From positions 1 through 32,249 of the forward strand of contig CAKASQ030000029.1 in NCBI GenBank assembly GCA_916988195.3: a stretch of 32,249 nt of DNA. The letters are read 5' to 3'. Positions 14,539 through 20,440 of this stretch are shown one piece after another. This DNA comes from Oscillospiraceae bacterium. Lineage in GTDB: Bacteria > Bacillota > Clostridia > Oscillospirales > Oscillospiraceae. The translations under genes were made by a program, and so were the position numbers. The number at the start of each line of letters is the position of its first letter. Positions within the stretch are counted from its first letter, which is position 1. The notes beneath the pieces were generated by a model. The model searched no databases and had not been told where the DNA came from. It was given only the letters and a program-made list of their open reading frames with translations.

Positions 14539-14575
14539 CGCGGACGCTCCCGCCAAGGGGAACGTCCGCGCTTTT
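14539..14575 (+). terminator. Intrinsic terminator ending the conjugation operon
   Basis: Arms CGCGGACG (14539-14546) and CGTCCGCG (14563-14570), with CCC/GGG pairing inside the loop region, followed by CTTTTG. It lies directly after the winged-helix gene. The roughly 100 bases from here to 14676 contain no gene. Confidence 0.7.
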
Positions 14576-14676
14576 GCTGTCACCAGCGCCGCGACACCAC
14601 GGCGTAGCTTGAAGTGCCAACTCTAGCTGAGAACCAATACAGAAAGAAAAATCTGAATCTAAGAAAGGATGTTTCT

Positions 14677-15561
14677 ATGCGAAAAATCAAGTTCATATCC
14701 ATTCTGCTGGTGCTGTCGATGCTGCTGACGGTACCGGTTTTTGCTTTTTCCACAGGCTTTACGGACGTGTCGGAGAAAGCAACTTACGCGGAAGCCGTTT
14801 CATATCTTGCCGACGCTGGCATCCTGAGAGGAACGGCATCCGGCAGATTCTCACCGAACGAGAAGATCACGGTCAGCCAGTGGGCGACGATGCTCTGCCG
14901 CGCGTTTGACACCGAGCCGGAAGGCACATCTTGGCAAGAAGCATCTGCGAATGCCGTCCAGATCGCCGTTCGCAGCGGTTGGTTAGACCCGACTGTGGTT
15001 GGGGATGAAAACGGCTTTATCTGCCGCGGTGAACTCTATCGGACTGTATTCGCGGCAGCCGGAATCCCGCTCTATGACGCGACGCTCTACAGTCTTGACT
15101 GGCTTTCTCCCGGTGAAAACGCCCTGCGCGTCGGCAAGAAGATTGGGCTTTGTGCTGAGAACAAGACTGCAGCGGAACTCGTCACACGCGCTGAAGCCGC
15201 ACAGCTTCTTCATGCCGTCCTGACGCAGAACCTGACCGTCACGCCGCCCGATACACCGGTCACAGTGGAAAATCTGATACAGTGGAATGTGAACGCATTC
15301 CTGCTGGAACTCCGCAAGGTTCCACAGCCGATCCTTGATGCTTTCAATGAAAACGGCTGGACGTTCGTGATCGGCACGGAGTACCTTGCAGATCTCAGCC
15401 GCAAGCTCGGCGTGAATTGCATCGGCGCGGCGGCATACACAGAGAAGCGGATTTATGTTTTCGAGGCCAGCGCGATTCTGCACGAATTCGGACACTTTCT
15501 TGATTGCACAATGGGTTTCCCGCAGGAGCATAATGGGACTCGTCAAAGCAAGACTCTATAA
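14677..15561 (+). CDS. Secreted SLH-domain protein with truncated lethal-factor-like metalloprotease domain
   Basis: 294 residues from ATG 14677 (AGAAAGGATG upstream; an earlier in-frame ATG at 14614 would place 21 polar residues before the signal). The signal peptide (1-24) ends VFAFS. S-layer homology segments follow (about 27-180: DVSEKATYAEAVSYLADAGI, then GRFSPNEKITVSQWATMLCR), which anchor proteins to cell-wall polymers. From about 205 it looks like the anthrax lethal-factor-type metalloprotease domain found in some Clostridia ICE proteins, with HEFGHFLD (His 269) as the zinc site. The frame ends only 20 residues later, so the downstream zinc ligand region is missing; the enzyme is probably inactive. 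Base composition matches the ICE. Confidence 0.75.
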   Translation: MRKIKFISILLVLSMLLTVPVFAFSTGFTDVSEKATYAEAVSYLADAGILRGTASGRFSPNEKITVSQWATMLCRAFDTEPEGTSWQEASANAVQIAVRSGWLDPTVVGDENGFICRGELYRTVFAAAGIPLYDATLYSLDWLSPGENALRVGKKIGLCAENKTAAELVTRAEAAQLLHAVLTQNLTVTPPDTPVTVENLIQWNVNAFLLELRKVPQPILDAFNENGWTFVIGTEYLADLSRKLGVNCIGAAAYTEKRIYVFEASAILHEFGHFLDCTMGFPQEHNGTRQSKTL

Positions 15562-15666
15562 GACACAAAAACTACACTTAACTGTTTGGCCGTTATTGAT
15601 ATGTTGGCCAGCGACCAAGAGAAGACTGCTGCCGTTATGCATCGGCGTAAGCATATAGCAATTGTA

Positions 15667-15870
15667 CTATGTGTATTTCTTATATGTTTCTATGTATTCA
15701 CGGAACAGCTGTTCTGAAGATGGCATTGTATTTTCCAGCGGCCATTCTTCATCCTGTTCAGGTGAAAGGAAGTAGCTTGCCAAATCTGTCAAAGGCCCAC
15801 AGAACTCTTTTGCCCACACGTTGGTTCCAGCACCATTCGGCACCAGTTCAAAGGACACGCAATGCAGCAT
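15667..15870 (-). pseudogene. Minus-strand gene fragment
   Basis: The open frame (67 residues from ATG 15870) ends EYIETYKKYT and contains CGPLTDLASYFLSPEQDEEW. It looks protein-like (charged, amphipathic) but has no start signal or recognisable family, and it lies among other fragments. ASYFLSPE resembles ASYFLAPE in the second repeat of the lipoprotein encoded at 16106-17602; whether this is relationship or chance cannot be told here. Confidence 0.35.
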
Positions 15871-16089
15871 ATGTTGCAGAGTACGTGCCAGAATACCAGA
15901 TTGAATTTGCTATACCGTATCAGAACAAAGGCGTCATGATTGGCAGTGAAAAACCGACTATGCACAGCGTGCAGGACTTATCTTTACGGAAGTCACTACG
16001 CACAAGTCGGTGGTATGGGGACTTGTCTGGTCTGTGGCTATTACGGAAATATGCCAGGATTGACCAGCACAGGTCATGAGACAGAATGA
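15864..16089 (+). pseudogene. Frameshifted plus-strand gene fragment
   Basis: One frame (15864 to about 15978) reads YVAEYVPEYQIEFAIPYQNK and GVMIGSEKP. A second (15979 to TGA 16087) reads YLYGSHYAQVGGMGTCLVCG, then YYGNMPGLTSTGHETE. Joined, they look like the end of one protein broken by a single frameshift near 15976, with a possible Cys-pair (CLVC). No start is present and the family is not recognised. The whole 15562-16105 stretch has no intact gene. Confidence 0.35.
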
Positions 16090-16105
16090 TCGCGAGGTAT
16101 GTTCT

Positions 16106-17602
16106 ATGATAGGAGTCGTTACTCTGCAGCGAAAAAGTGTGATGTGTCTCCTGCTGCTTGTGATTGCGGTGTTGATGCTGAGCGGTTGCCATCAACAAAG
16201 TCGTAGTGCGCAGCTAGATATTGCTGTGCAGCAACCGCCAGGGGTGGAGCAGCCCACTGAGGCACAGCCTACGCCGCAAGCGCGCCCAGCCAAACCGGAA
16301 CAGGCAGAAGATCCGTCATTTCTCCCTCCTGAAAGCGACGGGGACTACGATCTGGTAATCTTCTTTGCCACAGCGGACATCGGCGATTATGAATTTTCCA
16401 TCGCCCCCGAGGGCAGCGACGATTGGCAGAAGCTCGACGAGGCGCACTGGCTGGGAACCTGCGGCCAGTCAGAGGAGCACAGCCGGGTGCATCAGCAGCC
16501 CTCGCATATTTCAAAGTTCGGATTCCGCTTCGCGGATGAAGCAGACGGACGCTATCAGCTCAGGACTACGACGGTCGGGGTGACGCCCGCTGAGGTGCAG
16601 GAGCTATGGTCGCTTGAGATCAAGGATCAGACAACGCTGCTCGTCGTGGGAAGCGACCCGAAGACGGGTAAGCAGCTGCCGGAGCTTCTGCCCATGCGGC
16701 GCTGCGCCGACTGCCCGCAAAGCTGGTTTTTCCAGGAGGGCGATCCCGCCGAAGCGGGGCCGGAGGTCATCGACTGCTGCTATGTTGCCCTGCCGAACGA
16801 GGAGGCGGCCAGCTATTTCCTTGCCCCGGAGGGCTGCGAGGATTGGATTGCTGTGAGCGCGGAGGCAAGCGATGGCCTGTGTGAAAACGAGAAAATCCAC
16901 GGCGAAGGCTACCGTCTGCTTCGCGTTCCCCTTGACGCAGACGCGGAAGGTACGCGCTATCAGCTTCATCGGGAAGAAACCAACAAAGTCACGGCCACAT
17001 GGCACGACATTTGCATCACGGACGATCACACCCTGCTTCGGGTGTACAGGCAGCCGGGATCAGCGGCGTGGCAGTCTGCCTGGTGCGCGGGGGAAGAACT
17101 GCTGCTGGTGGAAAGCTTCGCCCGCTGCGGCGAATGCCCGAAAAACTGGCCGGAGGGACGCCGTCAGAAATGCGGCACCACCGCCCTGAGCGCAAACGCA
17201 GACGCCCCTGTTGGAGAAAGCGTCTGCGGAGATCTGGAATTCTACTTTGGCGCGGACAACGTGGGCTGGTACGAGTTCTCCATTGCGCCGGAGGGAAGCG
17301 ATGCGTGGGTCAAGCTGGATGACGTGTGTATAGATCGCGGCTGGAGCGCGGACGGTTACGTCTGTCCGTCTAAGTATGGCGTCCGATTTGAAGAAGGCAA
17401 CGGGCTGTATCAGCTCCGCGCCACTGTCAAGGCCCCGCTGCCGTTTGCAATATCGAACATCTGGCACAACCTGCCGCTGCAGCCGGAGGGGGCGCTTCTG
17501 TATGTGGCCTGCCCGCCTGGAACCGAGCAGTGGCAGGAAGCGATTGCTGCGACACAGGCCGTGATCGTAACGCAAATGGAGCCGGAGGGATTGAGGGAAT
17601 AA
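16106..17602 (+). CDS. Lipoprotein with three divergent internal repeats
   Basis: 498 residues from ATG 16106 (GAGG 8 bases upstream; an ATG at 16076 is also in frame). A type II signal peptide has lipobox LSGC, with lipidated Cys 28. A Pro/Gln/Glu-rich linker runs to about 78. Three related units follow: about 80-186, 220-320 and 374-478. Each has a YEFSIAPEGSDxW-type core (IAPEGSDDW, LAPEGCEDW, IAPEGSDAW), then a YQLR/YQLH strand, then a hydrophobic LL(V/Y)V strand. Between units lie RCADCPQSW and RCGECPKNW, a repeated CxxCPxxW. The family is not recognised. It is probably anchored outside the membrane, with beta-rich domains that may bind carbohydrate or protein. It sits alone in the cargo zone, downstream of gene debris. 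Confidence 0.75.
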   Translation: MIGVVTLQRKSVMCLLLLVIAVLMLSGCHQQSRSAQLDIAVQQPPGVEQPTEAQPTPQARPAKPEQAEDPSFLPPESDGDYDLVIFFATADIGDYEFSIAPEGSDDWQKLDEAHWLGTCGQSEEHSRVHQQPSHISKFGFRFADEADGRYQLRTTTVGVTPAEVQELWSLEIKDQTTLLVVGSDPKTGKQLPELLPMRRCADCPQSWFFQEGDPAEAGPEVIDCCYVALPNEEAASYFLAPEGCEDWIAVSAEASDGLCENEKIHGEGYRLLRVPLDADAEGTRYQLHREETNKVTATWHDICITDDHTLLRVYRQPGSAAWQSAWCAGEELLLVESFARCGECPKNWPEGRRQKCGTTALSANADAPVGESVCGDLEFYFGADNVGWYEFSIAPEGSDAWVKLDDVCIDRGWSADGYVCPSKYGVRFEEGNGLYQLRATVKAPLPFAISNIWHNLPLQPEGALLYVACPPGTEQWQEAIAATQAVIVTQMEPEGLRE

Positions 17603-17639
17603 GCTATAAGAATTCCATCGCATAAAGCAGGAGGAAAAA

Positions 17640-17766
17640 ATGAAAACAAAGCAACGATATTTTGTCTTTAGTTTTCCTGCTGTCGGCACTGTCACCTGCT
17701 GTGGCTGCATCAAATGGAAACGCAACTGACACGGAAGCGCAGATAGATCAAACGGAAAACGTATGA
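17640..17766 (+). pseudogene. Secreted-protein gene start, frameshifted and truncated
   Basis: A strong AGGAGG precedes ATG 17640. The first six codons encode MKTKQR. Omitting one T (17658) brings in ILSLVFLLSALSPAVAA, a textbook Sec signal peptide with an AVA-A cleavage site, then 18 residues to TGA 17764. As it stands the frame ends after 29 codons. The gene is therefore a broken N-terminus whose remaining body has been lost; a galE tail follows immediately. Confidence 0.7.
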
Positions 17767-17923
17767 GATCACAGACCGCCGTCCCGGCGATCTTGCAGCC
17801 TGCTACGCAGATCCCGCCAGGAGCTTGGATGTGCTCGGCTGGAAGGCGGAACACAGTCTCGTCGATATGTGTCGCGACACATGGAACTGGCAGAAACAGA
17901 ACCCCAATGGATACGATAAGTAA
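17759..17923 (+). pseudogene. galE: C-terminal fragment of UDP-glucose 4-epimerase
   Basis: In the frame ending at TAA 17921-17923 the sequence reads YEITDRRPGDLAACYADPAR, then LGWKAEHSLVDMCRDTWNWQ and NPNGYDK. This is the conserved C-terminus of GalE, the epimerase that interconverts UDP-glucose and UDP-galactose. The residues before YEITD do not continue the enzyme; the other frame there is the signal-peptide pseudogene. Only about 54 of some 330 codons remain, so it is non-functional. It marks an old recombination point with a chromosomal or foreign galE. Confidence 0.85.
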
Positions 17924-17935
17924 GGAGAATGAAAA

Positions 17936-18007
17936 ATGCTGCATTTGAACATCATTTGCAAATGTCCTTGGAAGAAATGTCACTGCAAACTCAATATTAT
18001 GAAGTAA
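17936..18007 (+). CDS. Possible 23-residue Cys-rich peptide
   Basis: ATG 17936 follows TAAGGAGAATGAAAA (AAGGAG, 9-10 bases) and opens 23 codons: MLHLNIICKCPWKKCHCKLN and IMK. Four cysteines and five lysines in 23 residues would suit a metal- or nucleic-acid-binding or toxin-like peptide. No family is known to me, and the start signal could be a relic of the gene that followed galE. Confidence 0.3.
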   Translation: MLHLNIICKCPWKKCHCKLNIMK

Positions 18008-18021
18008 AATACGGCGATTTT

Positions 18022-18037
18022 GACGTAAAAATACGTC
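18022..18037. promoter_or_regulatory. Palindrome upstream of the XRE gene, possible operator
   Basis: GACGTA (18022-18027) and TACGTC (18032-18037) form a perfect inverted repeat around AAAA, 50 bases before the XRE start. Its size and position fit a dimeric repressor site; this is inference. Confidence 0.35.
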
Positions 18038-18087
18038 ACTGCTGATGTTTACAAAAAGGGAGAAATATGACAAACTAATGGTAACAG

Positions 18088-18438
18088 ATGACGAAATACA
18101 AAGAAGAATACGTACACTCAGATCATTTGTTATATGTTCAGCTTGGAGAGAATGTCCGGAAGCTACGAAAGCGGTGCCACCTTACGCAGGATGAATTGGC
18201 AGCGCGTATTGGGGCCGATCAAAAACGAGTATCCAAGATTGAGCGCGGCGAGGCACGCCCGAACTTGACGCTTTGCCTTAGATTAGCAAATGCGTTCCAT
18301 GTATCGGTAGATACGCTACTGGAGGGCGTTGTGGAATATGAAATGGTGCAAACCTTGCTGAACGCCACTTCCGAACAGCTTCTTGCACAAGAATTGTTAC
18401 AAGTTGTAAAACGATATATCAGAGAAGCAGAGAAATAG
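18088..18438 (+). CDS. XRE-family transcriptional regulator
   Basis: 116 residues. The HTH_3 domain (about 18-72) reads LGENVRKLRKRCHLTQDELA, then ARIGADQKRVSKIERGEARP and ANAFHVSVDTLLEG. The C-terminal 40 residues are helical (LLNATSEQLLAQELLQVVKR), suitable for dimerisation. Such small cro/cI-like proteins control ICE excision and transfer genes. ATG 18088 has no close ribosome-binding site; GGGAG at 18058 precedes a three-codon frame (ATG 18067) that could re-initiate here. It is convergent with the minus-strand XRE gene across a shared terminator. Confidence 0.85.
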   Translation: MTKYKEEYVHSDHLLYVQLGENVRKLRKRCHLTQDELAARIGADQKRVSKIERGEARPNLTLCLRLANAFHVSVDTLLEGVVEYEMVQTLLNATSEQLLAQELLQVVKRYIREAEK

Positions 18439-18466
18439 CGGTGTTCCAGCGAACACCGCTATTTTT
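18436..18466. terminator. Bidirectional terminator between convergent XRE genes
   Basis: Arms TAGCGGTGTT (18436-18445) and AACACCGCTA (18452-18461), with loop CCAGCG and a T run after the + strand arm. It overlaps the ends of both flanking genes. Confidence 0.82.
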
Positions 18467-18809
18467 AGTCCCCGTGTTCTTCATCCTGAAGCATACGAAT
18501 GAATCTAACGACCATTCGCTTTTGCTGCTCCGTGCAGGATGCGGCCAGATGCGTGATCTGCGTCAGCATCGGATCTTTTTCGGTCAGCTCCGGGTAAAAT
18601 ATCTGATCGGCAGAAAGGCCGAGACTGCGCAGAAGCAGTTCCAACGAGTTCATGCTCGGTCCCTTTTCGCCCAACTCGATCGCGGAGATCTGTCGGTCAC
18701 TAACTGTACTTTTTTCAGAAAGCTGCTGCCGGGTCAGTCCCTGCGCTTCGCGGTTTTCCCGCAGGATTTTGCCGATTCGCTCGGAAACCGGCTCATGTAA
18801 TTCTACCAC
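18465..18809 (-). CDS. XRE-family transcriptional regulator (minus strand)
   Basis: 114 residues, with GGAGGTGATC just before the start on the minus strand. The HTH_3 domain (about 10-66) reads IGKILRENREAQGLTRQQLS, then VSDRQISAIELGEKGPSMNS and LGLSADQIFYPE. The C-terminal part (about 75-114, QITHLAASCTEQQKRMVVRF) is helical. It is the only minus-strand gene within the ICE body. It faces away from the integration module, with the inverted repeat at 18867-18896 some 60 bases upstream as a likely operator. A divergent switch between this regulator and the sigma/recombinase genes is the natural reading. Confidence 0.85.
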   Translation of the reverse strand: MVELHEPVSERIGKILRENREAQGLTRQQLSEKSTVSDRQISAIELGEKGPSMNSLELLLRSLGLSADQIFYPELTEKDPMLTQITHLAASCTEQQKRMVVRFIRMLQDEEHGD

Positions 18810-18866
18810 CGATAGATCACCTCCGTCGACGATATTCTACATGAAATAACCCAACTAGAAAATGTT

Positions 18867-18896
18867 CTATAGGTGGCGAAATATGGCCACCAATAG
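18867..18896. promoter_or_regulatory. Inverted repeat, likely operator in the divergent control region
   Basis: CTATAGGTGGC (18867-18877) and GCCACCAATAG (18886-18896) pair at 10 of 11 positions around an 8-base spacer. It lies between the divergently oriented minus-strand XRE gene and the leader of the sigma-like gene, where a repressor dimer would act. Confidence 0.5.
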
Positions 18897-18960
18897 AGTA
18901 TATAAAGGATACTCCCGTTTCCGCCATATAAAAAAACGGCGGAGTTGGGAGTCTACCTGT

Positions 18961-19050
18961 ATGACCCTAGGCACTCCATTTCCGCTGGGAATGGAGTGTT
19001 TTATGCGTTCTGTGGAGATATGGAAGCGGCAACGCCGCTTCTTGCGGTGA
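18961..19050 (+). CDS. Possible 29-residue leader peptide 1
   Basis: ATG 18961 has GGGAG 9 bases upstream and encodes MTLGTPFPLGMECFMRSVEI then WKRQRRFLR. The terminator-like hairpin 18972-19003 lies within it, so ribosome movement would disrupt that hairpin. The geometry suits translational control of termination. Confidence 0.35.
   Translation: MTLGTPFPLGMECFMRSVEIWKRQRRFLR
18972..19003 (+). terminator. Terminator-like hairpin 1 in the leader
   Basis: Perfect 9-base arms CACTCCATT (18972-18980) and AATGGAGTG (18990-18998) with a 9-base loop, followed by TTTTA. Confidence 0.6.
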
Positions 19051-19073
19051 TCAGCTAACCAGCATACTGTAGC

Positions 19074-19157
19074 ATGGCTTTTGACCCAAAAAACTGCTGC
19101 AGGATGCGACAAGAACCCCATATATGTACGGCATACACTATCGGATGTAAAAACTAA
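19074..19157 (+). CDS. Possible 27-residue leader peptide 2
   Basis: ATG 19074 opens MAFDPKNCCRMRQEPHICTA then YTIGCKN. Its stop lies 3 bases before the hairpin-terminator 19160-19213. Four Cys codons are present. There is no clear ribosome-binding site, so translation is uncertain. Confidence 0.3.
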   Translation: MAFDPKNCCRMRQEPHICTAYTIGCKN

Positions 19158-19159
19158 CG

Positions 19160-19213
19160 GCTATCAGTGCATATCTGCTGGAAAAGGCAGATGTACACCG
19201 ATAGCTGTTTTTT
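19160..19213 (+). terminator. Terminator 2 in the leader
   Basis: Outer arms GCTATC (19160-19165) and GATAGC (19200-19205), inner arms ATCTGC and GCAGAT, then TGTTTTTT. It is placed immediately after possible leader peptide 2 and about 75 bases before the sigma-like gene. Confidence 0.7.
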
Positions 19214-19236
19214 GTATCCATCCCCGCGCGCCTCCG

Positions 19237-19271
19237 CTTTTGAAATTTTGGCTTTCTCAAAATTTCAAAAG
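19237..19271. repeat. Perfect 14-base inverted repeat before the sigma-like gene
   Basis: CTTTTGAAATTTTG (19237-19250) and CAAAATTTCAAAAG (19258-19271) around GCTTTCT. The right arm recurs exactly at 20160-20173, so a 14-base direct repeat brackets the sigma-like gene and the gap after it. Confidence 0.8.
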
Positions 19272-19287
19272 ATTGGAGGAATCCGTA

Positions 19288-19764
19288 ATGGGATTCAACT
19301 GCGCACAGGAAAAAGCAAAATTTGACCATGAATGGCTGCGCCTTCGAAAAGAATATACAGATGCCGGTATGAGTGAAGCGGCAATACAGAAGATTTATGA
19401 ATACGACTGGTACTGCTTCTGTCGTAACCGCGCTTATGAGCGCAGGGCGACACAAATGCCGCCACTGGAAATTGACAGTCCAGACGATGAACGCCGGTCT
19501 GCGCTGTTTCGGAAAAACGAGGCGCTTTCAGCTTCTTTTGATGAAAGTGCATTTCCAGGCCGTTATGCATGGATTGACACATTGGAGGATGCGCGATTAC
19601 TTCGCGCCATTATGAAATTAAACAAAAAGGACTTGGAATTGCTTACCTATGTCACACTTGAGGGACATGGTCAAGAAGAGCTTGCGCGAAGATGGGGGTG
19701 TACCCAGGCAGCAGTTGCTATCCGTATGAAAAAAATTAAAAAAATTTTTCAAACGACCTTATAA
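19288..19764 (+). CDS. Sigma-70 region 4-like protein
   Basis: 158 residues from ATG 19288, with GGAGGA 7 bases upstream. The C-terminal 50 residues read LRAIMKLNKKDLELLTYVTL, then GHGQEELARRWGCTQAAVAI and RMKKIKKIFQ. This is a helix-turn-helix of the sigma-70 region 4 type, used to contact a -35 element. The N-terminal part (about 1-95) is charged and lacks an obvious region 2, so it is a small sigma-like activator rather than a full sigma factor. Genes of this type often precede the recombinase of Clostridia ICEs and are presumed to switch on excision. Its long structured leader suggests control after initiation. Confidence 0.75.
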   Translation: MGFNCAQEKAKFDHEWLRLRKEYTDAGMSEAAIQKIYEYDWYCFCRNRAYERRATQMPPLEIDSPDDERRSALFRKNEALSASFDESAFPGRYAWIDTLEDARLLRAIMKLNKKDLELLTYVTLEGHGQEELARRWGCTQAAVAIRMKKIKKIFQTTL

Positions 19765-19863
19765 AAAAGCCGTTCCCGTGGCCTATGCATTGAGGGGACA
19801 TTTTCAGTCCGCCTCATGCAGCTTGAAAAGTACATATCCAGCGACTGAAATGACATCAAGCGG

Positions 19864-20001
19864 ATGAGCCAGAAATGGAACAGCGATGCGGAGGATGCGC
19901 GAAGACCACCTGTACAGATTTTCTGTATAAAGACGGCCCAAGAAGGTGACGAGCGGTACCCATCCATCCAAAAGCAGCTTTGGCAAGCTGCCTCGCAATG
20001 A
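19864..20001 (+). CDS. Possible 45-residue protein after the sigma-like gene
   Basis: ATG 19864 opens 45 codons (MSQKWNSDAEDARRPPVQIF then ERYPSIQKQLWQAASQ). It looks protein-like, but there is no ribosome-binding site, and a minus-strand frame of 77 codons covers the same bases (19804-20037). Neither can be preferred. The 19765-20224 gap otherwise holds the palindrome GTCCGCGGAC near 20006 and the 14-base repeat at 20160. Confidence 0.3.
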   Translation: MSQKWNSDAEDARRPPVQIFCIKTAQEGDERYPSIQKQLWQAASQ

Positions 20002-20159
20002 TCTTGTCCGCGGACAATGGTACTCCTGCCCAGCCACAACGGAACGTAATGGGGGCAGCTCGGAGAGATCCTCGGAGGGGTGCAGACCCGTGAGCAGCGC
20101 CAGCTGCCGTTCAGTAGCTGCCTTGGCTCCGGGAAGAAGCGTCGAACAGGAGCGAGCAT

Positions 20160-20205
20160 CAAAATTTCAAAAGCAGGGGCGGCTCTGCGCAAACAGAGCC
20201 GCCCC
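20160..20205 (+). repeat. 14-base repeat copy and 12-base hairpin before the small ORF
   Basis: CAAAATTTCAAAAG (20160-20173) repeats the right arm at 19258-19271. Two bases later GGGGCGGCTCTG (20176-20187) pairs perfectly with CAGAGCCGCCCC (20194-20205) around CGCAAA. No T run follows. The hairpin ends 8 bases before AAAAGGAG of the next gene, so it may protect the transcript or modulate translation. Confidence 0.7.
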
Positions 20206-20224
20206 GTGGTAAAAGGAGAACATT

Positions 20225-20365
20225 ATGAATCCCAATATTGATTTTTTAGGCATCTGTCAGCTCCTGAAGGCACTCCGAATGGTCGGATTTTCTGAGACTG
20301 AGATCAAAAAGATCGCACGGCGGATCGCGGTCGAGCTTGGTGCAAATTTCACACTTTACGCTTGA
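20225..20365 (+). CDS. 46-residue helical protein before the recombinases
   Basis: ATG 20225 is preceded by AAAAGGAGAACATT, a strong ribosome-binding site. It encodes MNPNIDFLGICQLLKALRMV, then GFSETEIKKIARRIAVELGA and NFTLYA. The sequence is amphipathic and basic with a helix-turn-helix-like rhythm (GFSETEIKKIARRIAVE). Small genes in this position in related elements may act as excisionase-like directionality factors for large serine recombinases, but no established family is recognised here. Recombinase 1 starts 75 bases later. Confidence 0.6.
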   Translation: MNPNIDFLGICQLLKALRMVGFSETEIKKIARRIAVELGANFTLYA

Positions 20366-20440
20366 TTTTTCTCCGTTTTGGTTATAGCTATTACGCCCTT
20401 GGTGTGGTAGTGTGTGTTGCTGCAGAGGGAGGTGAACAGC

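Larger units (their letters stand above)
18911..19271 (+). promoter_or_regulatory. Structured leader of the sigma-like gene, candidate attenuator
   Basis: Hairpins occur in series: ACTCCC/GGGAGT enclosing CCGCC/GGCGG (18911-18952); CACTCCATT/AATGGAGTG with TTTT (18972-19003); GAAGCGGC/GCCGCTTC (19023-19041); GCTATC/GATAGC with inner ATCTGC/GCAGAT and a T run (19160-19213); and CTTTTGAAATTTTG/CAAAATTTCAAAAG (19237-19271) ending 7 bases before GGAGG. Two short frames (18961-19050, 19074-19157) could be leader peptides. The 18810-19287 gap holds no larger gene. Attenuation is inference. Confidence 0.5.

Noticed and set aside
19804-20037. 77-codon minus-strand frame with a mildly hydrophobic C-terminus
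   Set aside because: No start signal, and it overlaps an equally plausible + strand frame; left undecided and treated as non-coding.
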